DNA of 64,000 bases, taken from the NCBI RefSeq assembly GCF_000507845.1, contig NZ_KI669454.1, positions 434,001 through 498,000 on the forward strand. Reading direction: 5' to 3'. This DNA is from Helicobacter macacae MIT 99-5501 (GTDB lineage Bacteria; Campylobacterota; Campylobacteria; Campylobacterales; Helicobacteraceae). Position 1 is the first letter of the stretch. Each line of letters begins with the position of its first letter. The position numbers were made by a program, and so were the translations under genes. The notes under the pieces are model-generated. The model was not told the DNA's origin, did not search any database, and saw only the letters and a list, made by a program, of their open reading frames with translations. Below, piece after piece: positions 1-8,724 of this stretch.

Positions 1-732
1 CAACAACAGCAACAGATACTAAACAAACAAGAGCATTTGCAAAAGCTTAATAGCGACCCAGAATATGCCCTGAGAGATAAGCTAAACCAAAAAAGTAATG
101 CACTAGGCAGAGTGATAAAAGAAAGTGATGAAAAGTTTGGCACACTAAACGAAAAAGAAAAAATATTAAATGAGGAGTTTGACTTATTATTTGACGAAGC
201 AAAACCTTTGAATGATAAAGTAAAATCAATCTTTGCTAGACTAGATACATTGACGCAAAAAGAAAAGGCACTAGACACATCAAAACTTCTACCACAAGAA
301 AAAGATGAAATCAAAAACTTTCTATCCAAGGCTGTTGAGCTAAATACCAAAAGACAAGTGATGGACAACAAATGGCAAGTGTATAATGATAAAGCTTCTT
401 CGCTTAATGAAAACTTTACTAAAAAAGCGACAGATTTTGTAAATATGCTTCAAAAATACAGCACAGAAATGGAAAAATATCAACACAAAATAGAATATGA
501 CAATAAGGCTTATGAAGCATTTCTAAACATAGCCGAGAAAAAAGCTGAAGTAATGATAAATCTAGCTAGAGAAAAAGAGGCATATATTTTGAAACTAGAA
601 AAACTCTATGAGGAAGCGGATAAACTTGTGGCAGAGGATATAAACTTTTGCAAAGACATTATCAAGCATAAATCATTTGTTAGAAAATATGAGAGATTTT
701 TTAAGAAAGTGGAAAAAAGATTGGGGGTGTAG
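1..732 (+). CDS. C-terminal part of a coiled-coil protein, cut by the left edge
   Basis: The reading frame is open from base 1 and ends at the TAG at 730-732, so this is the distal part of a longer gene; the TTG at 37 is not needed as a start. The visible part begins with a run of Gln codons and continues as a highly charged Lys/Glu-rich chain with heptad-like spacing and no hydrophobic segment, consistent with a long cytoplasmic coiled coil. I recognise no catalytic motif or family. It is the last gene before a 530-bp gene-free stretch, so it probably ends a transcription unit. Function unknown. Confidence 0.6.
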   Translation, partial: QQQQQILNKQEHLQKLNSDPEYALRDKLNQKSNALGRVIKESDEKFGTLNEKEKILNEEFDLLFDEAKPLNDKVKSIFARLDTLTQKEKALDTSKLLPQEKDEIKNFLSKAVELNTKRQVMDNKWQVYNDKASSLNENFTKKATDFVNMLQKYSTEMEKYQHKIEYDNKAYEAFLNIAEKKAEVMINLAREKEAYILKLEKLYEEADKLVAEDINFCKDIIKHKSFVRKYERFFKKVEKRLGV

Positions 733-814
733 GATTGGCTAATTTTTTTAAAAAACTTTGCAAAGTAAATTATCATAACTTAAGTGAAGCTATACATCTA
801 TAAAGACTCTATTT

Positions 815-849
815 TTGTCATATTGAGCTTTTGCAAAAAGCGAAATATC
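815..849 (+). repeat. Partial copy of a dispersed palindromic element
   Basis: TTGTCATATTGAGC (815-828) and GCGAAATATC (840-849) recur, on the opposite strand and in the same order, at 15913-15926 and 15899-15908. The sequence between the two words differs between the copies. Confidence 0.6.
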
Positions 850-960
850 CAAAAAATGTGTTTTGTAAATATAAGCTATTTTAGATACTTCGGTTTGTGC
901 CAAACCTGATGATTGTTTTTTTGTGGCAAGAAAACACTTTTTTAAGCAAAACTTACCCAC

Positions 961-1106
961 CCCCAAACCCCCTCCGCCACAATTTTATCATTTTGGGAGG
1001 GGGCTTTTAAAGAATAAAATCCCCACTCCACTACAATTTTATCATTTGGGGAGGGGCTTTTAAAGAGACAAGCCCTTTCCACCATAATTTTACATTTGGG
1101 GAAAGC
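961..1106. repeat. Three tandem imperfect hairpin units
   Basis: Three successive units share a core close to CAATTTTATCATTTTGGG. Each is bounded by a C-rich arm and a G-rich arm. In unit 1, CCCCCTCC at 968-975 pairs with GGAGGGGG at 996-1003. Unit 2 ends in GGGGAGGGG at 1048-1056. In unit 3, CTTTCC at 1075-1080 pairs with GGAAAG further on. Units 1 and 2 are both followed by CTTTTAAAGA. The unit length is about 50 bp and the copies decay in similarity from left to right. Confidence 0.6.
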
Positions 1107-1265
1107 TCAATATTTAACAAGAAAGAGTGATAGCTAGGAGTGTCGCCCTCATTTCTTATTGGTAGTATTCTTTATTCAGGCATTGCTAGCACCCTTTAAT
1201 AGACTATCAAGCAAGTCTAATTTTTGCGCTTCAAAGCTAAATCTAATTTCGCGTAAAACGAAATA

Positions 1266-2366
1266 TCACACATTAAAGCGGAAGTGCATCACATCGCCGT
1301 CTTGGACAATGTAGTCTTTGCCTTCGCTTCGCATTGCTCCCGCTTCTTTTGCTTTTGCTTCGCCTCCGTATTTGATGAAGTCCTCATAAGCGATTGTTTC
1401 CGCGCGGATAAAGCCTTTTTCAAAGTCGTTGTGGATTACCCCTGCGGCTTGCGGGGCTTTGCTCCCGTTTTTTATCGTCCAAGAGCGCACTTCTTGCACG
1501 CCAGCGGTGAAGTAGCTAATAAGCCCTAGTTTGCTAAAGCCCGTGCGGATAATCTGCTCTAGACCAGACTCCGCACAGCCCAAATCGCACAAAAACTCCG
1601 CTCTCTCCTCCTCGCTTAAGCCCACCATTTCCTCTTCGATTTTGGCGCATAGCTTTATCGTCTCAAAGCCTTGCTTCGCGCCATAGTCTCGCACCTTTTT
1701 GACATACTCGCTATCCTCGCTTAGCCCACTCTCATCGACATTTGCACCGTATATGACTTCTTTGGCACTTAGGAAACGCAACTCTTTGTTTAGAGATTCA
1801 CACTCGTTTGTGGTAAAGTCTGCAAAGCTCCTAGCAGGCGAGTTTGTCTCTAAATGTGCCAAAAGTTTCTTTGCACATTGCAGAATCTTCCCCGCTTCCT
1901 TGCTCGCTTTTGCCTCACGCTCTAGCTTTGCTACGCGCTTTAGCAGTGTGGCTATGTCTGCCAAAATCAGCTCTAGCTCGATGATTTCTATGTCGCCTAG
2001 CGGGTCTATGCGGTTTTCTATGTGGGTGATGTCGCTGTCCTCAAAGCAGCGCACGATATGTAAAATCATATCCGCTTCTTTTATGTTTGCTAGAAATTGG
2101 TTGCCAAGCCCCTCGCCCTTGCTCGCTCCGCGCACAAGCCCAGCTATATCGACAAACTCGATTTGGGAGTGCAAAATCCGCTGTGGATTTACGATTTTTG
2201 CTAGCTCGTTTAGGCGCGAGTCAGGCACTTCAACTATGGCTTTGTTTGGCTCAATAGTGCAAAAGGGGTAGTTCGCGCTTTGGGCGTTTTGTGCTTTTGT
2301 GAGGGCGTTGAATGTGGTGGATTTGCCTACATTTGGTAGCCCTACGATTCCAATGGATAGTCCCAT
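1266..2366 (-). CDS. ychF: Ribosome-associated ATPase/GTPase YchF
   Basis: A 366-residue protein of normal length for the YchF/OLA1 family, a translation-associated P-loop NTPase of the Obg group that prefers ATP. The P-loop GLPNVGKS is at residues 9-16 and the switch II motif DIAGLVRGASKGEG follows near residue 73. A C-terminal TGS-like domain ends in DVMHFRFNV. The start is set by AAGGA a few bases upstream of the ATG at 2366. It heads a same-strand run with pepA, dedA-like, apt, rpiB and the M50 protease, an order I recall from H. pylori HP0569-HP0575. Confidence 0.96.
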   Translation of the reverse strand: MGLSIGIVGLPNVGKSTTFNALTKAQNAQSANYPFCTIEPNKAIVEVPDSRLNELAKIVNPQRILHSQIEFVDIAGLVRGASKGEGLGNQFLANIKEADMILHIVRCFEDSDITHIENRIDPLGDIEIIELELILADIATLLKRVAKLEREAKASKEAGKILQCAKKLLAHLETNSPARSFADFTTNECESLNKELRFLSAKEVIYGANVDESGLSEDSEYVKKVRDYGAKQGFETIKLCAKIEEEMVGLSEEERAEFLCDLGCAESGLEQIIRTGFSKLGLISYFTAGVQEVRSWTIKNGSKAPQAAGVIHNDFEKGFIRAETIAYEDFIKYGGEAKAKEAGAMRSEGKDYIVQDGDVMHFRFNV

Positions 2367-2427
2367 TTAGTTCCTTTTGGGGTTGGATTTAGCAAGTGCA
2401 TTACTAGATTTTGGCTTTTTTGAGCTT

Positions 2428-3981
2428 TTAGCGTTTTTTAGATTTTGTGGCGTAGTGCTCTAGGATAAACTCCACACCCATACGCACACCCGCGCCACTT
2501 GCACCATAGGGGTTTATATCCCACTCTTTTTCTACAAATGCAGGTCCAGCTATGTCGATATGTAGCCATTTGTCTTTGTATTTTTCACGGATAAATTCGC
2601 CCAAAAACATTCCCGCACTTATCGCACCTCCATAGCGCGAAGAGGCGGCGTTGTTTACATCTGCGATTTTGGATTCTATGAGCTTGGCTATGTGCCTGTT
2701 GAAAGGTAGTCTTGCTACTAGCTCTCCACTTTGTAGTGCGGCACTTTCAAAATCCTCTTTTAGTTTTTCATTGTAGCCCATTATCCCACTTGTGTATTCG
2801 CCAAGCCCTACCACACAAGCCCCTGTGAGTGTGGCAAAATCTATAAGCACGGTAGGCTCTAAATCTTGGGCATAGCTTAGGCAATCTGCTAGGACTAGTC
2901 TTCCCTCTGCGTCTGTGTTTTTTACCTCGATAGTTACTCCCTCTCGCGAGATAAGTACATCATCGGGTTTGTAAGCATTTCCACCTATCATATTTTCGCT
3001 TGCACCTAGTATCGCTTCGACTTGCACCTGCGCTCCTAGCTTAGCTATGACATTTATGATACCTAGCACTGCGCAAGCACCGCTTTTATCGGCTTTCATT
3101 GTTGTCATATAATCAGCTGGCTTTAGGCTAAGCCCACCGCTATCATAAGTAAGCCCCTTGCCGACAAGCACGACTTTGGGGAGGTTTTTGGAGCTGTCTT
3201 TTGGTGTGTAGCTTAGGTGGATAAGTCGTGGGGATTTGTTTGAAGCGCGAGATACGGCTAAAAACGCACCCATTTTTTCTTTTTTTAGGTCTTCTTTTGT
3301 GAGGATTTTGCATTTGATTCCCGCACTTTGTGCGATTTCTTGAGATTTGGTAGCGAGATATTTGGGTGTGGCGATTTGTGGGGGAGTGTTTATCAAATCA
3401 CGCACGAAATTTATGCTCTCTGCTAGAATCTTGGTTTTTTTGCACTCACGCGCTGCACTTGCTATATCAAGTTTGTCGCCTTTGAGTCCCTCGCTTGAGA
3501 TGATGAGGTGCTTTAGGGTGCTATCTTTCTTTTTGGACTTAAACTCACTAAAGCTATATCCTCCAAGCAATGCACCTAGCACAAAATCTTTGTTTGCTCT
3601 CTCTTTGCTACCATAAAATCCTACCTTTGCACTCTCATAAGGGTAGTGCTTCAAAGTGCGGATAGCTATCGCTCCAGCTTCGCGCAAGTCCTCATCGCTT
3701 ATATCGCCATTTTTTTGCGTGTCTATGGGGATATATAGTGTTTTTTGGCTTTGTAAAAAAAACGGCGAAGTGCCATCATAGCCAAAAGATTCTAGTGCTT
3801 TGGCATTTATCCAATCGTGTTTGGGCAGCTTAGATTTTTTGACAGAATCTTTTTGGGTGCTTTTTGTGGCGTCCTTTTTGGATTCTTTTGGCACAAGCAC
3901 GATAGATACTTGGGCTTTGCCCTCGCCAATCTCGGTAAATTTTTTATCGATAAATTCGACATTTGGTATTTGGTTTCCCAT
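2428..3981 (-). CDS. pepA: Leucyl aminopeptidase (cytosol aminopeptidase, M17)
   Basis: A 517-residue M17 metallopeptidase that removes N-terminal residues from peptides in the cytoplasm; the family works as a hexamer with two metal ions. The metal and lysine motif VGKGLTYDSGG is at residues 273-283 and the family signature NTDAEGRL at 355-362. The N-terminal 60 residues include a Lys/Ser-rich stretch. AAGGAG precedes the ATG at 3981. It lies 61 bp upstream of ychF on the same strand and downstream of the DedA gene. Confidence 0.95.
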   Translation of the reverse strand: MGNQIPNVEFIDKKFTEIGEGKAQVSIVLVPKESKKDATKSTQKDSVKKSKLPKHDWINAKALESFGYDGTSPFFLQSQKTLYIPIDTQKNGDISDEDLREAGAIAIRTLKHYPYESAKVGFYGSKERANKDFVLGALLGGYSFSEFKSKKKDSTLKHLIISSEGLKGDKLDIASAARECKKTKILAESINFVRDLINTPPQIATPKYLATKSQEIAQSAGIKCKILTKEDLKKEKMGAFLAVSRASNKSPRLIHLSYTPKDSSKNLPKVVLVGKGLTYDSGGLSLKPADYMTTMKADKSGACAVLGIINVIAKLGAQVQVEAILGASENMIGGNAYKPDDVLISREGVTIEVKNTDAEGRLVLADCLSYAQDLEPTVLIDFATLTGACVVGLGEYTSGIMGYNEKLKEDFESAALQSGELVARLPFNRHIAKLIESKIADVNNAASSRYGGAISAGMFLGEFIREKYKDKWLHIDIAGPAFVEKEWDINPYGASGAGVRMGVEFILEHYATKSKKR

Positions 3982-4032
3982 TTTTTCTCCTTATTTTTGG
4001 TGTTTTATTTTTTATTATGTTTTTAGCAAAAT

Positions 4033-4797
4033 CTAAGATTTTGCGTTTTTTGTGTCTTTGCTTTGGAGTTGCTTTTGGAGTTTGTCTATTTGAGTGTCGA
4101 TTTTGCGTGTGCGGGAGTTGAAAAACCACAGCACACCACCCAAAAACGCTCCTGCAAGACATATAAAAATATAGGGGTGGCTTTTAAAAACTTGCAATAT
4201 TTCCAAAATCTGCTCGCCCAAAAGCCACGCTATGGTAATAGTGATAGCTGCCCATATCCAAGCACTTAGCAGGTTTATGAGCGCGAATTTTAGTGCGTTG
4301 TAGCGCGTGATGCCTATGCTGATAGGGATAATAGTGCGCATACCATACATATATCGCTGTATAAAAATGATACTCCACCCGTATTTTTGCAATAGCAAGT
4401 GGGCAAGGGCTAGCTTGCGCCTTTGTGAGATGAGCTGCTTTTGGATATAGCCTTTGTTAAATCGTCCTATGTAGAAATAGATTTGGTCTCCTGCAAAGCC
4501 TCCAAGCCCTGCGACAAAGATTGCCAAAAAGACATTTAGATGTCCTGTGTGCGCTGCAATCCCTGCAAAAATCAGTCCTAGCTCGCCCTCTAGCACACTC
4601 CAAAAAAACAAAATCACATACCCCCACTTCTCCACATAAGTATCCCATATCTCAATGATTGCTTCTTCTAGTGAAAAATCACTTTTTTGCCCATAAAAAA
4701 GTAGCACTCCTAGTGCGATTAGTGCTATAAGCGAGAGGACAATACTTTTGGTGTGTGATTTTAGTTTGCTTAGGAGATTTTGGGCTAGGGTATTCAT
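4033..4797 (-). CDS. DedA-family inner-membrane protein
   Basis: A 254-residue polytopic membrane protein with a hydrophobic helix at residues 17-35 and several more to about 230, then a charged C-terminal tail. The segment FIQRYMYGMRTIIPISIG (about residues 145-162) corresponds to the conserved arginine/proline motif of the SNARE-associated (DedA) family. Members elsewhere are implicated in undecaprenyl-phosphate or phospholipid flipping and envelope homeostasis; the substrate here is inferred only from family. The ribosome-binding site is weak. It sits between pepA and apt. Confidence 0.85.
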   Translation of the reverse strand: MNTLAQNLLSKLKSHTKSIVLSLIALIALGVLLFYGQKSDFSLEEAIIEIWDTYVEKWGYVILFFWSVLEGELGLIFAGIAAHTGHLNVFLAIFVAGLGGFAGDQIYFYIGRFNKGYIQKQLISQRRKLALAHLLLQKYGWSIIFIQRYMYGMRTIIPISIGITRYNALKFALINLLSAWIWAAITITIAWLLGEQILEILQVFKSHPYIFICLAGAFLGGVLWFFNSRTRKIDTQIDKLQKQLQSKDTKNAKS

Positions 4798-4876
4798 CGT
4801 GGATTCTTTCTGTTTGGTGGTTTGGTGTTTGGCTATGGCGAGCTTGGCTTTATTATTTTTGTTCTAGCTTTGCGGG

Positions 4877-5461
4877 CTATAAATCAAGCAGGACAAAGCT
4901 AGGAGATTCTAGCTTAGGACTAAATTCACTTTTTAGCGCGATTAAAAAGCAGGATTCTATCACTTCGCCACCTGCTTGCTTTACAAGCTGTATGCTTGCG
5001 TTTGCTGTGCCACCTGTAGCTAGCAAATCATCTACAAGTAGCACAAGTGCTGATTTGTATTCGCTAATGCTAGTGGGAGGATATGCCTTAAAGGCATCGG
5101 TGTGGATTTCTAGTGTGTCTGTGCCGTATTCTAGGGCGTAGTCTTTTTGGTAGGTTTTGCAAGGGAGTTTGCCTTTTTTGCGGATAGGGACAAACCCAAT
5201 CCCTAGCGCGTAGGCTAGCGCACTGCCAAATACAAAGCCCCTAGATTCTATGCCGACAATGTGAGTAAGCCCTCTATCTTTGTAGCGAGCGCACAAAAAA
5301 TCAATAAGCTGCCTAAAGCACTCTGCATTGCCCAAAATCGTAGTAATATCACGGAACATTATGCCTTTTTTGGGGTAGTCTGGGATAGAGCGCAAGCTAG
5401 ATTTTAGCTTATCTTGCAAGTCTTGTAGTAAGGGGGTCTGGGTGGTGTGTGTATTTGGCAT
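4877..5461 (-). CDS. apt: Adenine phosphoribosyltransferase
   Basis: A purine salvage enzyme that makes AMP from adenine and PRPP. The 194-residue chain has the type I phosphoribosyltransferase PRPP loop VLLVDDLLATGGTA at residues 140-153 and the family block GIESRGFVFG near 70. AAGGA precedes the ATG at 5461. It is slightly longer at the N-terminus than typical APT (about 170-180 residues). It lies within the ychF-M50 cluster on the same strand. Confidence 0.95.
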   Translation of the reverse strand: MPNTHTTQTPLLQDLQDKLKSSLRSIPDYPKKGIMFRDITTILGNAECFRQLIDFLCARYKDRGLTHIVGIESRGFVFGSALAYALGIGFVPIRKKGKLPCKTYQKDYALEYGTDTLEIHTDAFKAYPPTSISEYKSALVLLVDDLLATGGTANASIQLVKQAGGEVIESCFLIALKSEFSPKLESPSFVLLDL

Positions 5462-5482
5462 TGCGGATTCCTTATGCAGTGG

Positions 5483-5821
5483 CTACAAAAGAGCTTCGAT
5501 TTTGGTTTCTAAGTCTTTGATTTTGGTTTTGTATTTGTCTGTTTCTACGCGATATTGGGAGTTTCTGTGCTTTAGGGATTTGATTTCGTTGCGAAGTGAG
5601 TTCATCTCTTGGGTCAAAATATCTATGTTTCCTAGTGCGCGCTGGAGCTGGAGCTGGTGCTTTTGGATAAGGATTTCAGCTTCTTGTAGGGTTAGCTTCA
5701 TCGCTGCGGCATTGCGCTCTTCTTTTTGGGCTACGGATTTATAAAACATAGTCTTAGCAATCATATATAGCACAAATAGCACAAACACCGTGCCGATAAA
5801 CCATTTAATTGCCAAATCCAT
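5483..5821 (-). CDS. Small membrane-anchored coiled-coil protein
   Basis: A 112-residue protein with one N-terminal transmembrane helix (about residues 6-24) followed by a charged coiled-coil region to the end, so a bitopic membrane protein with a soluble coiled coil. AAGGAAG precedes the ATG at 5821. It lies 21 bp before apt and 27 bp after rpiB, at the position that HP0573 holds in H. pylori as I recall. No function recognised. Confidence 0.75.
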   Translation of the reverse strand: MDLAIKWFIGTVFVLFVLYMIAKTMFYKSVAQKEERNAAAMKLTLQEAEILIQKHQLQLQRALGNIDILTQEMNSLRNEIKSLKHRNSQYRVETDKYKTKIKDLETKIEALL

Positions 5822-5848
5822 TTTGCTTCCTTTGCTTGCTTGTTGCTT

Positions 5849-6307
5849 TTATTTGTCAAAATCCTCGATTTTGGCTACGCGCTGTGAGTGCCTCCCTCCC
5901 TCAAACTCGCTTGTAAAAAACGCTTCCAAAATCGACTCTACTTCACCCTCCCCACTTAGTCTAGCACCTAGACACAGCACATTTGCGTCATTGTGCGCTC
6001 GCGTGATATGCGCCATATACGCGCTTGTGCAAAGTGCGGCGCGAATCCCTACAAAGCGATTCGCGCTTATGCTCATACCTATCCCGCTACCACACACCAA
6101 AATCCCATATTTTTTTTGATTTTCTTGCTCGCATTCTAGCATTTTTTTGCACAGCTTTTGTGCCAAATCTGCATAATCTGCGCGATTAGGACTATCTACG
6201 CCTAAGTCAATAAGCACTTCACCTTTTGCGCTAAAGTAGTCTTTGATAAACTCTTTTAGTCCAAATCCTGCGTGGTCTGAAGCGATATAGATTGTGCACT
6301 CTTGCAT
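5849..6307 (-). CDS. rpiB: Ribose-5-phosphate isomerase B
   Basis: Interconverts ribose 5-phosphate and ribulose 5-phosphate in the pentose phosphate pathway. The 152-residue chain has ASDHAG at residues 9-14 and the catalytic-cysteine loop CGSGIGMS at 72-79, both diagnostic of the RpiB/LacAB family. The length is normal. AAGG lies upstream of the ATG at 6307. The neighbours apt and rpiB both belong to PRPP/nucleotide metabolism. Confidence 0.94.
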   Translation of the reverse strand: MQECTIYIASDHAGFGLKEFIKDYFSAKGEVLIDLGVDSPNRADYADLAQKLCKKMLECEQENQKKYGILVCGSGIGMSISANRFVGIRAALCTSAYMAHITRAHNDANVLCLGARLSGEGEVESILEAFFTSEFEGGRHSQRVAKIEDFDK

Positions 6308-6359
6308 TGACTACCTTATCTTGCTTTATCGTCTCTAATCGTTTTAAACATTTTGGCTA

Positions 6360-7058
6360 TCAGCCACCAAGTAGAAACATAAGCAAAATTTTAGCAGGAT
6401 AAAATATAACATTTGCCAAATAAGGCACAAATAATATGCCAATGATGATAAACATACCAAATGGTGCGATTGTTTGCAAAAATCTGGCAAGTGCGATAAG
6501 CCTAAACTTTAGTGCACCAAAAAGAAGCACTTGTGAGCCATCTAGTGGTGGGATTGGTAGGAGGTTGAAAACGCATAGTATGACATTGTATTTGATAGTG
6601 GCGATGAGAAAAAATGCTATGCTTAGGAGTAAAATCCCATCTATCTCATCAAAAGCTCCACTAAAAAGTAGCAAAGAAGCAAGTAGTGCTAGGGCTAGAT
6701 TGTAGCTAACTCCTGCAAGGGCGACACCACAAGCCGCGCCATATCCACGATGAGCGATGATGAGGGGGATATTTACAGGCACGGGCTTTGCCCAGCCAAA
6801 TAGAAATGGAGCGTTTGTAAAAAGCAAGATAGAGGGTAAAATCACACTACCGAGCAAATCTATGTGCTTTATGGGGTTTATCGATAGTCTGTCCTCACGC
6901 TTAGCGGTGTCATCGCCATAATGATATGCCACAAGTCCGTGCATAATCTCGTGTCCTATTATCCCCACCAAAAGAGCGCATACACTTGCGGATATTTGCA
7001 AGGACTTTTCCACAGAATCAAAGGAATCAAAAAAATGAGAAAAATAAGAAAAATCCAT
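6360..7058 (-). CDS. M50-family (site-2-protease-like) membrane zinc metalloprotease
   Basis: A 232-residue polytopic membrane protein. The zinc-binding HEIMH lies inside the first hydrophobic region (residues 36-40), and a second conserved motif NLLPIPPLDG near residue 170 supplies the third metal ligand. This is the compact, PDZ-less rhomboid-like M50B type found widely in epsilonproteobacteria. The substrate is unknown. It is the first gene of the ychF cluster as transcribed, with AAAGG before the ATG. Confidence 0.88.
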   Translation of the reverse strand: MDFSYFSHFFDSFDSVEKSLQISASVCALLVGIIGHEIMHGLVAYHYGDDTAKREDRLSINPIKHIDLLGSVILPSILLFTNAPFLFGWAKPVPVNIPLIIAHRGYGAACGVALAGVSYNLALALLASLLLFSGAFDEIDGILLLSIAFFLIATIKYNVILCVFNLLPIPPLDGSQVLLFGALKFRLIALARFLQTIAPFGMFIIIGILFVPYLANVIFYPAKILLMFLLGG

Positions 7059-7532
7059 AAAAAGCCTTTTTAGATTTTAAGTAGATTTTGTGTTTTGTGA
7101 GGTTTTGGATTTAGCGTTTTTAGATTTTGTTTTGCGTGATTGTTTTTTGTGTTTTTCTTGCGTATTTATTGTGGCGAATTTCCAAAAAGTGAATTATATC
7201 TTAAAAATGTAAGCGTGATAAGGGTAGGCAAGATTTGACAAGATTTGAAATGCCAATATTTTCAATGCTATAAGGGGTAAGAATCCTATGTGGACAAAAG
7301 CATAAAATGGCAAATTTCTTCTCACTTTTTTGTTTGTCAAATGCCATAAAATCTCGGCAAGAATTTGTAATATTTGTGCGAGATTTGTGAAAATGAGCTA
7401 AGTAAGCCAAAAACAAGCAAAATCAAATATGCTATTGCAAAAACTGCACAACTATGAAGCAACTCTAAGGGTGGTGCAAGCACTACTGCGCAGGAGCTAA
7501 AGCGCAAAAAGGTGCTTGCGTGCTTTTTACAC
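7059..7532. other. Gene-free stretch between M50 protease and ftsZ
   Basis: AT-rich, presumably holding the promoter of the M50-apt-ychF cluster near 7059-7200. Downstream of ftsZ there is an inverted repeat GCAAGCAC (7476-7483) / GTGCTTGC (7512-7519) with a 28-nt loop that contains CTGCGCAG; no U-rich tail follows, so I do not call it a terminator. One possible 71-codon frame has a TTG start, no Shine-Dalgarno site and no recognisable content. Confidence 0.5.
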
Positions 7533-8711
7533 TTAGTCTTTTTGATGCCTCATAAATGTAGGCTTATCTAAATCTATTGCTTCTATGTCGCCACCGCTTA
7601 CAAGCAATAATTGACTCAAATCAAATTCATTTTGCGGTTCTTTTTTTGTAGTTGTGGCTTCCTTTGTAGAATTTGTCGCATTTGTGGCGGTTGTTGATTC
7701 GTTATGTAGGCTTGAGGTTATGGGCTTTGAAAATCCTGTGGCAATGATTGTTACGCGGACAAAATCATCTTTCTTGCCCTCATCATAGTGTGTGCCCTCA
7801 ATCACTTCTGCTTCCTCATTGTTGATAGCTTCTCTTATGAATTGAGTCGCTTCATCAAGGTTTAGCAGTGGATAGTTTGGGTTTATGTCATAGCAGACTA
7901 TCGCACCTTTGGCATTTGCTATGGAGAGGTTGTCAAGCAGGGGGGAGTTTATCGCGTTGCGCACGGCGTCTATGCAGGCATTATCCCCGCTTGCTTCGCC
8001 GATACTCATAAGGGCTAGTCCTTGCCCGCTTATAGTCTTTTTTATGTCGGCAAAATCCACATTTATATCATCTGCGCCATTATTTAGGATTACGCTAGAT
8101 AGTCCATTTGCAGCGTTTATAAGGACTTTGTTTATGAGGGTATAGGCCTCTTTTGCACCTGTGTTTTTACTGATGACAGAGAGGATTTTTTGATTTGGCA
8201 CGACTATGAAAGAATCACAGATTTTGCTAAGGGATTCTAGCCCAGATTCTGCGCGTCTTTGGCGAGGTTTGTTCTCACGCAAAAATGGCTTAGTAGCGAT
8301 AAGAACTGTAAGTGAGCCAAGCTCTTTTGCGATTTTGGCTACCACAGGTGCTGCACCTGTGCCTGTGCCACCGCCAAGCCCTACACAGATGATAACCATA
8401 TCAGAGCCCTCCAAACTTTTCCTAATCTCATCTCTGCTTTCTTGTGCGGCTTTTTCGCCAACTTCATCATCTGCGCCTGCACCTAGCCCTGAAGTGGTTT
8501 TTGCACCTAGCTGGATTTTTAGTGGCACAGAAGAGGCGTTTAGGGCTTGCACATCGGTATTTGCTATGATGATTTTCAAGTCTTCGTGTGCGCCTTGATT
8601 ATACAAATCTGTAACCATATTTGAGCCACCACCACCTACGCCGATTATGGTGATTTTTGGTCCATTCTGAGGAGTGATTTCTTGGATTTCTTTGATGTCT
8701 ATGTCTGCCAT
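7533..8711 (-). CDS. ftsZ: Cell division GTPase FtsZ
   Basis: The tubulin-like protein that forms the cytokinetic ring. I start it at the ATG at 8711 (392 residues) because AAGGA lies directly upstream; a start 11 codons further upstream would overlap ftsA. The tubulin signature GGGTGTGAAP is at residues 113-122. The core is followed by a Thr/Asn/Ser-rich linker and a C-terminal peptide containing DLDKPTFMRH, which should contact FtsA. Downstream of ftsA by 13 bp. Confidence 0.97.
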   Translation of the reverse strand: MADIDIKEIQEITPQNGPKITIIGVGGGGSNMVTDLYNQGAHEDLKIIIANTDVQALNASSVPLKIQLGAKTTSGLGAGADDEVGEKAAQESRDEIRKSLEGSDMVIICVGLGGGTGTGAAPVVAKIAKELGSLTVLIATKPFLRENKPRQRRAESGLESLSKICDSFIVVPNQKILSVISKNTGAKEAYTLINKVLINAANGLSSVILNNGADDINVDFADIKKTISGQGLALMSIGEASGDNACIDAVRNAINSPLLDNLSIANAKGAIVCYDINPNYPLLNLDEATQFIREAINNEEAEVIEGTHYDEGKKDDFVRVTIIATGFSKPITSSLHNESTTATNATNSTKEATTTKKEPQNEFDLSQLLLVSGGDIEAIDLDKPTFMRHQKD

Positions 8712-8724
8712 TGCGTGTCCTTTC

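Larger units (their letters stand above)
733..1265. other. Gene-free stretch with repeats
   Basis: No credible coding region here. It holds a partial copy of a dispersed inverted-repeat element (815-849), three tandem hairpin units (961-1106), and an AT-rich tail downstream of ychF with a weak inverted repeat (TTTCG...CGAAA near 1250-1265). Confidence 0.6.

Noticed and set aside
7201..7416. 71-codon minus-strand frame between the M50 protease and ftsZ genes
   Set aside because: TTG start, no Shine-Dalgarno site and unstructured composition; treated as non-coding.
7476..7519. Inverted repeat downstream of ftsZ as a terminator
   Set aside because: The loop is long (28 nt) and no T-rich tail follows on the minus strand.
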